Shown: positions 30,724 through 39,107 of the stretch, piece by piece
Numbering within the stretch: position 1 is the stretch's first letter
Layout of the letters: each line of letters starts with the position of its first letter
Assembly: GCF_900312975.1 (NCBI RefSeq)
Contig: NZ_LT990039.1
Location: forward strand, 2,705,592-2,769,591
Direction of reading: 5' to 3'
Length of the DNA: 64,000 nucleotides
Origin: Massilistercora timonensis
Lineage (GTDB): Bacteria > Bacillota > Clostridia > Lachnospirales > Lachnospiraceae
The notes under the pieces: model-generated
What the model was told of the DNA's origin: nothing
Database searches by the model: none
Seen by the model: only the letters and a program-made list of their open reading frames with translations
Position numbers and translations under genes: made by a program

Positions 30724-31436
30724 CTTTCGGAATAGCCGGCGTGTTGTGCGTCGGCTATTATCTGCTGATGGGGATCACCCTTCACAGGTGGAACTCTACC
30801 TTTGCCAGGTTCTGGCCTGTGCTGGGGGGCTGTTTTTTCCTCCTTGCCTTTTTGCAGGGAGTTCTGCCTGAACGGGGAGCCTTCCTTATCCGGGCAGGCG
30901 TCTGTGTAGGCCTTGTGATAATGCTGACGCTGATCCTGGCGGTATTTACCGGGATGCGGCCCTGGAAGGAACGGAAGCTTTCCTGGCTTGTAGTGCTGGG
31001 CGCCCATGTGGCGGGGGTGCGAGTGACAGATTCCCTTGAGCGGAGGCTTCTGGTGGCAGCAGGATACCTGAAGCGCCATCCGGAGACGAAGGTGGTGGTA
31101 TCCGGAGGCCAGGGAGAAGGAGAGGATATCACTGAGGCAAAAGCCATGGAGGAGTACCTGATCCGGCAGGGGATCGACAGAGAGCGGATCTACTGTGAAG
31201 ATCGGTCCGCCACAACCAAAGAGAATCTGGAATTCTCCGCAGCGTATATTAAGGATCTGAGCCTCCCGGTGGGGATCGTCACCAGCCATTACCATATGTA
31301 CCGGGCATGCCGTTATGCCAGGCGGGCAGGGTATCAGGATCTGGGGCGTCTGCGCGCCGGCTGCCTTCCGGTACTGTTTGTCAATTATATGGTGCGGGAG
31401 GCCCTGGCGGTGCTGAAACTGTGGCTGGCGGGATAA
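30708..31436 (+). CDS. YdcF family (DUF218) membrane protein
   Basis: A 242-residue protein. Three N-terminal membrane helices are followed by a DUF218 domain with [51 protein letters not shown] and [13 protein letters not shown]218 proteins (YdcF, SanA, ElyC) are linked to envelope and cell wall precursor metabolism. The start lies inside the SEC-C gene's end, indicating coupled translation. Confidence 0.9.
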   Translation: MLWQIAFGIAGVLCVGYYLLMGITLHRWNSTFARFWPVLGGCFFLLAFLQGVLPERGAFLIRAGVCVGLVIMLTLILAVFTGMRPWKERKLSWLVVLGAHVAGVRVTDSLERRLLVAAGYLKRHPETKVVVSGGQGEGEDITEAKAMEEYLIRQGIDRERIYCEDRSATTKENLEFSAAYIKDLSLPVGIVTSHYHMYRACRYARRAGYQDLGRLRAGCLPVLFVNYMVREALAVLKLWLAG

Positions 31437-31443
31437 TCCGGGG

Positions 31444-31471
31444 TTGACAAACAAGGCGTGGGTGCTATAAT
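31444..31471 (+). promoter_or_regulatory. promoter for the Thr T-box leader
   Basis: TTGACA at 31444-31449 and TATAAT at 31466-31471, spacer 16. Confidence 0.85.
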
Positions 31472-31477
31472 AGGTAC

Positions 31478-31718
31478 ATATATGGGAACACGTTGAAGAG
31501 AAGAGTAGGACAGGAAAGGGATCAAGAGAGAGGAGCAACAGGCTGAGAGCTTCTTATCCGGGAACTGTCTGAAGACCACCTCCGAGTGACTGCGAACCAG
31601 TCCGGTGACTCCGTTATCGTCATAAGGAAAGAGGTTCCGGCGTTTGTCCGGTTCAATTGGGGTGGAACCACGGGAAAGACTCGTCCCCTGCAGCAGATCT
31701 GCTGCAGGGGATTTTTTT
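31478..31718 (+). ncRNA. T-box riboswitch leader, Thr-specific, controlling thioesterase-thrS
   Basis: The T-box GGGTGGAACCACGGG lies at about 31660-31674. It is followed by a 13-bp perfect terminator stem (31685-31697 with 31698-31710) and a T run. The specifier is read as ACC (Thr) at 31575-31577 in TGAAG-ACC-ACC, the same frame as the Cys leader. UGGA expects discriminator U, matching the tRNA-Thr at 22768. It occupies the gap before the thioesterase start. Confidence 0.92.
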
Positions 31719-31772
31719 ATTTCTGGGGAGCGCCTGTTCCCATGGCACAGGCAGATAAGGAAGGTGAAGCGT

Positions 31773-32207
31773 TTGAGCAGAAGAACCTGCAGGCACAAAG
31801 TACAGTATTATGAGACAGACCAGATGGGGATCGTCCATCATTCCAACTATATCCGCTGGTTTGAGGAGGCAAGGACCGACCTGATGGACCAGATCGGATT
31901 TGGATATGAAGAGATGGAGGAGCGGGGGATCTTAAGCCCGGTGCTCTCCGTGGAGGCAGATTACCTGCGGATGGTGCACTTTGGGGACACCGTTACCATC
32001 GAGACCCATATCCAGTCCTATAACGGCATCAAGCTGACTGTGGCTTATGAAGTGATCGGCGATAAGACAGGGATGGTCCACTGCCGGGGGACGTCCAAGC
32101 ATTGTTTTATCAACCGGGATGGAAGGCCTCTGTCCCTGAAGCAGGCCTGCCCGGAGATCCACAGGCTGTTTGCCGGCGAACTGGAAACCCAGGAGAAAGA
32201 ATCTTAA
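31773..32207 (+). CDS. acyl-CoA thioesterase, YbgC/4HBT family
   Basis: A hot-dog fold protein of about 144 residues. I place the start at TTG 31773, behind AAGGAAGGTG, since the longer frame runs through the T-box terminator. It shows the catalytic block YETDQMGIVHHSNYIRWFEE with the Asp of the YbgC/FadM group. Family members hydrolyse short acyl-CoA thioesters. Lying between the Thr T-box and thrS means it is threonine-responsive, which is odd for a thioesterase. Confidence 0.88.
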   Translation: MSRRTCRHKVQYYETDQMGIVHHSNYIRWFEEARTDLMDQIGFGYEEMEERGILSPVLSVEADYLRMVHFGDTVTIETHIQSYNGIKLTVAYEVIGDKTGMVHCRGTSKHCFINRDGRPLSLKQACPEIHRLFAGELETQEKES

Positions 32208-32234
32208 AACATATAAAGAAAGGAAAGAGAGAAC

Positions 32235-34160
32235 ATGAAAATCACACTGAAAGACGGATCGGTAAAAGAGTATGGACAGAGCATGGCAGTCATCGATGTG
32301 GCCAGAGACTTAAGTGAAGGCCTGGCCAGAGCGGCTACCTGCGCCAAGGTGGACGGAGAGGTGAAAGACCTGCGCACCGTGCTGGACAAGGACTGCGAAC
32401 TGGAGATCCTGACCTTTGATTCTGAGGAAGGAAAAGGGGCTTTCAACCACACCGCATCCCACATTATGGCCCAGGCGGTAAAGCGTCTCTATCCGGAGAC
32501 CAAGCTTGCTATCGGTCCTTCCATCGCCAACGGATTCTACTATGACCTGGACCGGGAGACTCCATTTACCACAGAGGATCTGGAGAAGATCGAGGCGGAG
32601 ATGAAGAAGATCGTCAAAGAGGATCTGAAGCTGGAGCGCTTTACCAGATCCAGAGACGAGGCAGTGGCATATTTTAAGGAGAAAGAGGAACCTTATAAGG
32701 TAGAGCTGGTGGAGGATCTTCCGGAAGGGGAAGAGATCAGTTTCTACAGCCAGGGAGAATTCACAGATCTGTGCGCAGGCCCTCATCTTATGTCCACGAA
32801 GGCGGTGAAGGCATTTAAACTTACCAGTCTTGCAGGCGCTTACTGGAGAGGGGATGAGAAGAACAAGATGCTCACCCGGATCTACGGCGTGGCTTATCCC
32901 AAGAAAAGCGAACTGGACGACTACCTGCACATGATGGAAGAGGCAAGAAAGCGGGATCACAGGAAACTGGGAAGAGAACTGGGACTTTTTATGATGAGCG
33001 ACGAGGGACCGGGCTTCCCCTTCTTCCTGCCAAAGGGAATGGAACTGAAGAACACCCTTTTGGATTACTGGAGAAAGCTCCACCGGGAGAAAGGCTATGT
33101 AGAGGTGTCCACACCTATTATCTTAAGCCGTCACCTGTGGGAGAACTCCGGACACTGGGATCATTATAAAAACAACATGTATACCACAGTCATCGACGAG
33201 GAAGACTATGCGGTAAAACCCATGAACTGCCCGGGCGGCATGCTGGTATATAAGTCAGAGCCCCGCTCCTACAAGGATCTGCCGATCCGGATGGGAGAGC
33301 TGGGACTGGTACACCGGCATGAGAAATCCGGTCAGCTCCACGGACTTATGCGTGTCCGCTGCTTCACTCAGGATGACGCCCATATCTTCATGACGCCGGA
33401 GCAGATCCGGGATGAGATCAAGGGTGTGGCCCAGCTAATCGATGAAGTCTACAGCCTGTTTGGATTTAAATATCATGTAGAACTGTCCACCCGTCCGGAG
33501 GACAGCATGGGAAGCGACGAGGACTGGGAGATGGCGACAGAAGGTCTTCGTGGCGCGCTGGACGACATGGGCCTTGACTATATCGTCAATGAAGGAGACG
33601 GCGCCTTCTACGGGCCGAAGATCGACTTCCATCTGGAGGACTCCATCGGAAGAACCTGGCAGTGCGGGACTATCCAGCTGGATATGCAGATGCCTCAGCG
33701 GTTTGACCTGGAGTACACAGGAGCAGACGGAGAGAAACATCGTCCGATCATGATCCACCGGGTTGCCTTTGGTTCCATCGAGCGCTTTATCGGCATCCTG
33801 ATCGAGCATTTTGCAGGAGCCTTCCCAACTTGGCTTGCGCCGGTGCAGGTAAAGGTGCTTCCCATCTCCGACAAGCATATGGATTATGCGCAGAAGGTAT
33901 ATGAGGCTCTGGAGGCAGCAGGCATCCGCTCCGAGATCGACACCCGGGCTGAGAAGATCGGTTATAAGATCCGGGAGGCTCAGGTGAACAAGATCCCCTA
34001 TATGCTGGTTGTAGGCGGGAAAGAAGAGGAGACCGGCAAGGTTTCCGTCAGAAGCCGGTTCGCGGGAGATGAAGGCCAGAAAGATCTGGCGGCCTTCATT
34101 GAGGATATCCAGAAAGAGATCGCCGATAAGACCATCCGGGAAGTAGAGGTTGAGGAATAA
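32235..34160 (+). CDS. thrS: threonyl-tRNA synthetase
   Basis: A 641-residue class II ThrRS with all domains: TGS (residues 1-60), the editing domain with HTASH and CAGPHL zinc-type ligands, the class II core (motif 2 HRHEKSGQLHGLMRVR, motif 3 near RVAFGSIER) and the anticodon-binding domain (LPISDKHMDYA). It charges tRNA-Thr and is controlled by the Thr T-box two genes upstream. Confidence 0.98.
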   Translation: MKITLKDGSVKEYGQSMAVIDVARDLSEGLARAATCAKVDGEVKDLRTVLDKDCELEILTFDSEEGKGAFNHTASHIMAQAVKRLYPETKLAIGPSIANGFYYDLDRETPFTTEDLEKIEAEMKKIVKEDLKLERFTRSRDEAVAYFKEKEEPYKVELVEDLPEGEEISFYSQGEFTDLCAGPHLMSTKAVKAFKLTSLAGAYWRGDEKNKMLTRIYGVAYPKKSELDDYLHMMEEARKRDHRKLGRELGLFMMSDEGPGFPFFLPKGMELKNTLLDYWRKLHREKGYVEVSTPIILSRHLWENSGHWDHYKNNMYTTVIDEEDYAVKPMNCPGGMLVYKSEPRSYKDLPIRMGELGLVHRHEKSGQLHGLMRVRCFTQDDAHIFMTPEQIRDEIKGVAQLIDEVYSLFGFKYHVELSTRPEDSMGSDEDWEMATEGLRGALDDMGLDYIVNEGDGAFYGPKIDFHLEDSIGRTWQCGTIQLDMQMPQRFDLEYTGADGEKHRPIMIHRVAFGSIERFIGILIEHFAGAFPTWLAPVQVKVLPISDKHMDYAQKVYEALEAAGIRSEIDTRAEKIGYKIREAQVNKIPYMLVVGGKEEETGKVSVRSRFAGDEGQKDLAAFIEDIQKEIADKTIREVEVEE

Positions 34161-34232
34161 AGCCGGATAGATCTGCAAGAAGCAGGGCATACTATCTTTG
34201 ATACAGGCATTGGCCAGCAAAGGAGGGATAGT

Positions 34233-34544
34233 ATGCCAGAATTAAAATGTACCGTACAGACCTGTGCCCACAACCAGAATTACTACTGTAACCTGGATAA
34301 GATCACCGTGGGCGGAGACAGCGCGAAGCGGGCGGCGGAGACCTGCTGCGACAGCTTCGAGGAGCGAAGAGAGGGCTCTTACTCCAATCAGATGAAAGAA
34401 GCTTCCGCAAACTGTGGCATCGACTGTAAGGCAAGGGAATGTATGTACAATGAGGACTGCGTCTGTCACGCGGGAAAGATCAGCGTAGAGGGCGGGAACG
34501 CCTGCTGCTGCGAGCAGACAGAATGCGCCACATTCCGCTGTTAG
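34233..34544 (+). CDS. DUF1540 protein with two Cys-rich repeats
   Basis: A 103-residue protein with two DUF1540-type units, each with regular Cys spacing (KCTVQTCAHNQNYYC and DCKARECMYNEDCVC), likely binding metal. Start ATG 34233 follows AAAGGAGGG. These proteins are common in Clostridia and often linked to spores; the role is unknown. A strong terminator follows. Confidence 0.88.
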   Translation: MPELKCTVQTCAHNQNYYCNLDKITVGGDSAKRAAETCCDSFEERREGSYSNQMKEASANCGIDCKARECMYNEDCVCHAGKISVEGGNACCCEQTECATFRC

Positions 34545-34550
34545 GAAGAA

Positions 34551-34582
34551 AAAAGGGACAGGGTGAAAACCCTGTCCCTTTT
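34551..34582. terminator. bidirectional terminator between DUF1540 gene and metA
   Basis: AAAAGGGACAGGGT (34551-34564), GAAA loop, then the exact complement (34569-34582), with A and T runs on both sides. It overlaps the metA stop. Confidence 0.93.
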
Positions 34583-35501
34583 AAAATGGCGTGCCGATCA
34601 TATCGTATGGCGTCACCTGATAAACATAATAATTCAGCCAGTTGGTATAGAGATTGTTGGAAGTGGCCCTCCAGGTAAGGAGTGGCTTGTTCTCGGGATT
34701 GTCTTTCGGATAGTAGTTGACAGGCATCTGAATGTCCAGTCCCTTGGACAGGTCCCGCTTGTACTCGGTGTCCAGGGTGATCCGGTCATATTCCGGATGG
34801 CCCATGACGAAAATCTGCCGCCCGTTTTGGGCCATAGCCAGGAACAGTCCGGCTTCTTCGGATTCCGCCAGGATGGTAAGCCTTGGATCCTTGCGGACAG
34901 CCTCCAGGGGTGTCTCGGTGTGGCGGGAATGAGGAGCCAGAAATACGTCGTCAAATCCCCGGACCAGCGGGATCTTGCGGTTCATGACCCGATGCCAGAA
35001 GATGCCGAATACCTTGTGGTCAAGAGGGGCCTTGTCGATGTCGTAGTGATAGTAGATGCCTGCCTGGGCGCCCCAGCAGAGATGAAGGGTGGAAGTGACA
35101 TGAGTCTTGCTCCACTCCATGATCTCTTTTAACTCTTCCCAGTAATCCACCTCTTCAAAGGGCATCTGTTCCACAGGAGCCCCGGTGATGATAAAGCCGT
35201 CGAATTTTTCTTCTCTGATCTCACAGAATTTCTGGTAGAACTTGTTTAAATGGCTGGTTGGCGTATTCTTGGACTGGTGGCTGGAAACCGTGACGAATAC
35301 AACGTCTACCTGAAGAGGAGTATTGGAGAGAGACCGCAGGAGCTGCAGTTCCGTATCCTCCTTGAGGGGCATCAGGTTCAGAAGTCCGATCTTGATGGGA
35401 CGGATATCCTGATGCATGGCCCGGTGCTCGTCCATGACAAAGATATTTTCTTTCTCCAGGATCTCCCTGACCGGCAGATCATTTTGTACTCGAATTGGCA
35501 T
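34581..35501 (-). CDS. metA: homoserine O-acetyltransferase (MetA family)
   Basis: A 306-residue MetA-type acyltransferase, the first dedicated step of methionine synthesis. The catalytic Cys142 is in [10 protein letters not shown], the His in APHSRHTE and the Glu in GHPEYD. Residue 111 is Glu ([15 protein letters not shown]). In characterised members Glu111 gives acetyl-CoA use and Gly gives succinyl-CoA use, so acetyl is predicted. On the minus strand AAGGAGGACG lies before the ATG. The short leader leaves no room for a SAM riboswitch. Confidence 0.95.
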   Translation of the reverse strand: MPIRVQNDLPVREILEKENIFVMDEHRAMHQDIRPIKIGLLNLMPLKEDTELQLLRSLSNTPLQVDVVFVTVSSHQSKNTPTSHLNKFYQKFCEIREEKFDGFIITGAPVEQMPFEEVDYWEELKEIMEWSKTHVTSTLHLCWGAQAGIYYHYDIDKAPLDHKVFGIFWHRVMNRKIPLVRGFDDVFLAPHSRHTETPLEAVRKDPRLTILAESEEAGLFLAMAQNGRQIFVMGHPEYDRITLDTEYKRDLSKGLDIQMPVNYYPKDNPENKPLLTWRATSNNLYTNWLNYYVYQVTPYDMIGTPF

Positions 35502-35539
35502 AGCTTATCGTCCTCCTTCGCTGGTTCGCAGATAGAACT

Positions 35540-35568
35540 ATTATACCTGCTGTGGAAAAATGCGTCAA
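35540..35568 (-). promoter_or_regulatory. metA promoter
   Basis: Minus strand TTGACG (35563-35568) and TATAAT (35540-35545), spacer 17, about 40 bases before the start codon. Confidence 0.85.
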
Positions 35569-35572
35569 TGTC

Positions 35573-35601
35573 TTTACGTTTGAAAAGAAAAATGTTATAG
35601 T
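35573..35601 (+). promoter_or_regulatory. promoter for the recombinase-like gene
   Basis: TTTACG at 35573-35578 and TATAGT at 35596-35601, spacer 17, back-to-back with the metA promoter. A GCGCGC/GCGCG hairpin lies in the leader near 35630-35645. Confidence 0.6.
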
Positions 35602-35671
35602 ATGAATATACGAATAACATTTTCTGGATTGCGCGCTTTCGCGCGGTACAGACAAGCAGGGAGAGCAGATC

Positions 35672-36580
35672 ATGCAAAATGTGTATGCGTCAAAACTTAC
35701 AAAAGAAAAGATCTGGCCGGATTTTTCGGCTCATTTCAGGAGCCCTTTTACAGCGGCCTCTTATGAGTCGGACATCCGGGAGGTGATGGAGTATTTTAAG
35801 CGGGATTTCTGGAAGGTGCGGGAGGCGGAAGTGGAGACATATTTCCGCTGGATGGAACATAAGGTGGAGCAGGGGATCTTAAGCGGCGCCACAGTGGCCA
35901 AGAAGTTCAGGGAGCTGCATTCCTTCGCGGAATTTGCCTGTGTGAACCGGGAGCAGTACCGGTTGGGGAAGGGGTATCAGGATTACTATCAGCCTTATCT
36001 GAAGCGGATGGAGAAGCAGGAGCCCTATGCAAGATCTGTGCCGGCCGGACACGTGGACCGGCTTCTTGCCGCCGCCCAGGAGGATCTTATGGCTTATGGG
36101 ATCATCCTGCTTTTGTACCGGGCAGGGCTTACTTCCACAGAGATCATCTGGCTTCGGCCCGGGGACCTGACGGTGTATGACAACGGCGTGTACGCGGCGG
36201 TGAGAGGCAGGAAGGAGCAGTGCCTGATCCCGGAGGATGTGTTCGCTGTGTTAAGAAAGTATCTGGAGACTTGTCCTGGGCAGCCCTTCTTGTTCTGCAG
36301 CAGCCGGGGGAACCAGATGAACCTGATGGGGATTAGCCGGCTTCTGAAGAAATATGAGAAGAAGGCGGGCATCCCATCCTACAGCGCCCAGAGCATCCGG
36401 AACACCTGCGGGTTTAATCTTTTTGCTTACGGGGCGGACGAAGAGCAAACTGCCAGCCGGCTTGGAGTGACGGGGGTCCAGATCCGCCGTTACCGGAATG
36501 CAGGGTACCGGGAGCAGCTCCAGCTGGAGGCGGAGAAGCTGGTGAAGCTGCGGGCAGAGCCTCCGGCTGCCGGTTTGTAA
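35672..36580 (+). CDS. tyrosine recombinase-like protein with degenerate active site
   Basis: A 302-residue protein with a SAM-like N-terminal DNA-binding domain and a phage integrase/Xer-type catalytic fold. The first catalytic Arg is replaced (YRAGLTSTEI instead of GLRxxE). The HxxR motif reads QSIR in AQSIRNTCGF. The LGH histidine is Val (LGVTGV). The final Tyr (RYRNAGY) and one Arg remain. It is therefore probably not an active recombinase. It is flanked by core genes, with no att repeats seen, so it looks like a resident gene. The start is ATG 35672 with GGGAGAGC. Confidence 0.8.
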   Translation: MQNVYASKLTKEKIWPDFSAHFRSPFTAASYESDIREVMEYFKRDFWKVREAEVETYFRWMEHKVEQGILSGATVAKKFRELHSFAEFACVNREQYRLGKGYQDYYQPYLKRMEKQEPYARSVPAGHVDRLLAAAQEDLMAYGIILLLYRAGLTSTEIIWLRPGDLTVYDNGVYAAVRGRKEQCLIPEDVFAVLRKYLETCPGQPFLFCSSRGNQMNLMGISRLLKKYEKKAGIPSYSAQSIRNTCGFNLFAYGADEEQTASRLGVTGVQIRRYRNAGYREQLQLEAEKLVKLRAEPPAAGL

Positions 36581-36695
36581 GTATGTTAAGAACGCGCAAA
36601 GCGTCAGAAAATTCACAAAACAAAGATAGATGTATATTTAACAATCTTTGGAGATGGTAAAAATTCACAAAAATGAGGGAATTAAATGAAAAATC

Positions 36696-36724
36696 TTGCT
36701 ATTAAGAAAATTTTAAGGTACAAT
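36696..36724 (+). promoter_or_regulatory. promoter for the alanine symporter
   Basis: TTGCTA at 36696-36701 and TACAAT at 36719-36724, spacer 17. The rest of the 218-base gap is AT-rich and holds no gene that I can see. Confidence 0.6.
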
Positions 36725-36798
36725 GGACGAAAGTAAAAAGTACATGTGAAAAGGAAGGGAAACGAAAAAAAGAAAAGAGCAAAGGGGGAATTGCATTT

Positions 36799-38211
36799 AT
36801 GTTTGACGCTATTAATTCATTCGTTACCACGGTAAACGGCGTTGTATGGGGGTGGCCGATGATCATCCTGCTCCTTGGAACACATATCTTCATGACGTTC
36901 CGGACCGGATTCATCCAGAGACATTCCATCGGAAAAGGTATCAAGCTTTCCGTGACGAAAGACCCGGAAGCAGAAGGTGAAGTATCCCAGTTTGGCGCTC
37001 TTACCACCGCGCTGGCGGCTACCATCGGTACCGGTAACATCATCGGTGTTGGTACAGCCATCGCCATGGGTGGTCCCGGAGCGGTTCTGTGGATCTGGCT
37101 CAGCGGTGTATTCGGAATCGCTACCAAATATTCCGAGGCGCTGATCGCTGTTAAGTATCGTGTAAAGACAGAAGACGGACGTATGCAGGGCGGCGCGTTC
37201 TACGCGCTGGAGAGAGGCTTACATATGAAATGGCTTGGAATGCTGTTCGCCATTCTGGCCGGTGTCGCTTCCTTTGGTATCGGCTGTGCGACCCAGGTTA
37301 ACGCCATCGCCACAGTTGCCAATGAGAACTTCAACATTCCGCCTCTTCCGGTTGGAATCGTGATCGCGTTACTTACCGCATTCGTTATCTTCGGTGGAAT
37401 CAAATCCATTGCTAATGTATGTGAGAAACTGGTTCCCTTCATGGCAATCTTCTATGTACTTGGATGTCTGATCATCCTTGGCATGAACTATGACTTTATC
37501 ATTCCCGCTATCGTTACCATTTGTAAGCTGGCCTTCACACCTGGCGCGGCTGCCGGTGGTCTGGTTGGTACCGGAATCCTGATGGCGATGCGGTTTGGTA
37601 TTGCCAGAGGACTTTTCTCCAATGAGTCTGGTATGGGTTCTGCTCCTATCGCGGCTGCAGCGGCTCAGACCAGAAACCCGGTTCGTCAGGCGCTGGTATC
37701 CTCCACAGGAACCTTCTGGGATACCGTTGTTGTTTGTCTGATGACGGGTCTTGTACTGGTAACCACCATTATGAAGAACCCAAACATCAATGCAGATGAA
37801 GTATCTGATGGCGGTGTTCTGACTTCTCTGGCATTTGGTCAGATCCCGGTTCTTGGTCCATTGATCCTGACCCTTGGTATTATTACTTTCGCTTACTCCA
37901 CCATTCTTGGATGGGCTTACTACGGTGAGCGGTGCGTGGAATACTTCGCAGGAAGATTTGGCAAGGGCATTCTGATCGGATATCGTCTCCTCTATATTGC
38001 AGTTGCGGCGATCGCTCCGGTAGTAGCTCTTGACCTGGTATGGCTGATCGCGGATACGCTGAACGCGTTCATGGCGATCCCCAACTTGATCGCAGTACTG
38101 CTTCTGTCTAACGTGATCGTGAAAGAGACAAAAGAGTACATCAACGATCTGGATAAGAAGGATGAGACTCCGATCCCGGTTATCAAGACCAAATCAGGAA
38201 GCGTAAATTAG
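36799..38211 (+). CDS. sodium:alanine symporter family protein (AGCS)
   Basis: A 470-residue membrane protein with about 10-11 helices. It shows the family signature GTGNIIGVGTAIAMGGPGA near residue 80, and FSNESGMGSAPIAAAAAQT in the middle. AGCS carriers import alanine, glycine or D-alanine with sodium. Codon use here is richer in GGT/GTT than in neighbours, typical of a highly expressed gene. Start ATG 36799 follows AAAGGGGG. A terminator follows. Confidence 0.95.
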   Translation: MFDAINSFVTTVNGVVWGWPMIILLLGTHIFMTFRTGFIQRHSIGKGIKLSVTKDPEAEGEVSQFGALTTALAATIGTGNIIGVGTAIAMGGPGAVLWIWLSGVFGIATKYSEALIAVKYRVKTEDGRMQGGAFYALERGLHMKWLGMLFAILAGVASFGIGCATQVNAIATVANENFNIPPLPVGIVIALLTAFVIFGGIKSIANVCEKLVPFMAIFYVLGCLIILGMNYDFIIPAIVTICKLAFTPGAAAGGLVGTGILMAMRFGIARGLFSNESGMGSAPIAAAAAQTRNPVRQALVSSTGTFWDTVVVCLMTGLVLVTTIMKNPNINADEVSDGGVLTSLAFGQIPVLGPLILTLGIITFAYSTILGWAYYGERCVEYFAGRFGKGILIGYRLLYIAVAAIAPVVALDLVWLIADTLNAFMAIPNLIAVLLLSNVIVKETKEYINDLDKKDETPIPVIKTKSGSVN

Positions 38212-38266
38212 TATAATTGGTGCGTGCACTTTTGAACATGTACTTTGTCCGGATGAAACCGGACAG

Positions 38267-38311
38267 AAACAGTTCCGTTCTGGTAGAAATACCGGAACGG
38301 GACTGTTTTTT
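38267..38311 (+). terminator. terminator after the symporter gene
   Basis: A long stem with AACAGTTCCGTTC pairing with GAACGGGACTGTT (minor mismatches) around TGGTAGAAATACCG, then six T. Confidence 0.88.
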
Positions 38312-38432
38312 ACTTCGCAGGCATTGACGGCGGCTCTGTCTGGTGATAATATAGACAAGAACTACAGAATATAGTAATCCAAAAGATGATGTCTACCACA
38401 TATGGTGAGAGAAGGGAAAGGCAGGAAAAAGG

Positions 38433-38951
38433 ATGGCCAAGAGGATCGCACAGTTTCACAAGGTGAGTTTTGATAAGTTCCAGGAAGGATTTATTGACTG
38501 CTTCGGACCGGTGAAGGAGAGGGAGATCCGTGATATCTATGGAGCCATCAAGCTGCCGGTGCGGGCCACCAGAGGTTCCGCCGGATATGATTTCTTCGCG
38601 CCGCTGTCTCTTTCTATCGCGCCGGGCAGGACGGTGAAAGTTCCCACCGGGATCCGGGTGGAGATGCAGGAGAATTGGGTGCTGAAGTGCTATCCCAGGA
38701 GCGGGCTTGGATTTAAGTACCGGCTGCAGTTAAATAATACGGTAGGGATCATTGACAGTGATTATTTCTATTCCGACAATGAAGGCCATATTTTCGCCAA
38801 GATCACCAATGACACCAATGAAGGGAAGACGGTGGAGATCGAGGCGGGGACCGGATTCATGCAGGGTATCTTCGTGGAATACGGGATTACAATGGACGAC
38901 GAGGTATCAACAGTCCGAAACGGCGGACTGGGGAGTACTACAGATAGATAA
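38433..38951 (+). CDS. dut: deoxyuridine 5'-triphosphate nucleotidohydrolase (dUTPase)
   Basis: A 172-residue trimeric dUTPase (EC 3.6.1.23) with all five motifs in order: ATRGSAGYDFFAP, YPRSGLGFK, NTVGIIDSDYFYS, GTGFMQGIF and the C-terminal RNGGLGSTTDR. It removes dUTP and makes dUMP. An N-terminal extension of about 35 residues precedes motif I. Start ATG 38433 follows AGGAAAAAGG. Confidence 0.95.
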   Translation: MAKRIAQFHKVSFDKFQEGFIDCFGPVKEREIRDIYGAIKLPVRATRGSAGYDFFAPLSLSIAPGRTVKVPTGIRVEMQENWVLKCYPRSGLGFKYRLQLNNTVGIIDSDYFYSDNEGHIFAKITNDTNEGKTVEIEAGTGFMQGIFVEYGITMDDEVSTVRNGGLGSTTDR

Positions 38952-39003
38952 GGCCCAAAGAAAGGCCGAGTGAGGGACAGTGGGGTAGGCGCTGTTCCAG
39001 ACC

Positions 39004-39036
39004 GGGGACGGGGTATTTTCAAGAATACCCCGTCCC
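39004..39036. repeat. dispersed palindrome, copy 4 (variant)
   Basis: GGGGACGGGGTATTTTC with right arm AAGAATACCCCGTCCC: the same design as copies 1-3, but the central GTGG is GGGG on both arms, a compensated change that keeps the hairpin. Confidence 0.85.
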
Positions 39037-39107
39037 TGGTTGCATATTCTGAGAACCGGACGGGCATGATAATTCCAGAAATATGTGATGAGGATGGAGG
39101 AAGGATC

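Noticed and set aside
31644..31772. Long N-terminal extension of the thioesterase
   Set aside because: It runs through the Thr T-box terminator; TTG 31773 has a good ribosome site and starts at the family's usual position.
35502..35671. SAM riboswitch upstream of metA
   Set aside because: The promoter lies only about 40 bases before the start codon, leaving no room for the aptamer.
35672..36580. Integrase of the downstream prophage
   Set aside because: It is about 7 kb away across intact core genes, and its active site is degenerate.
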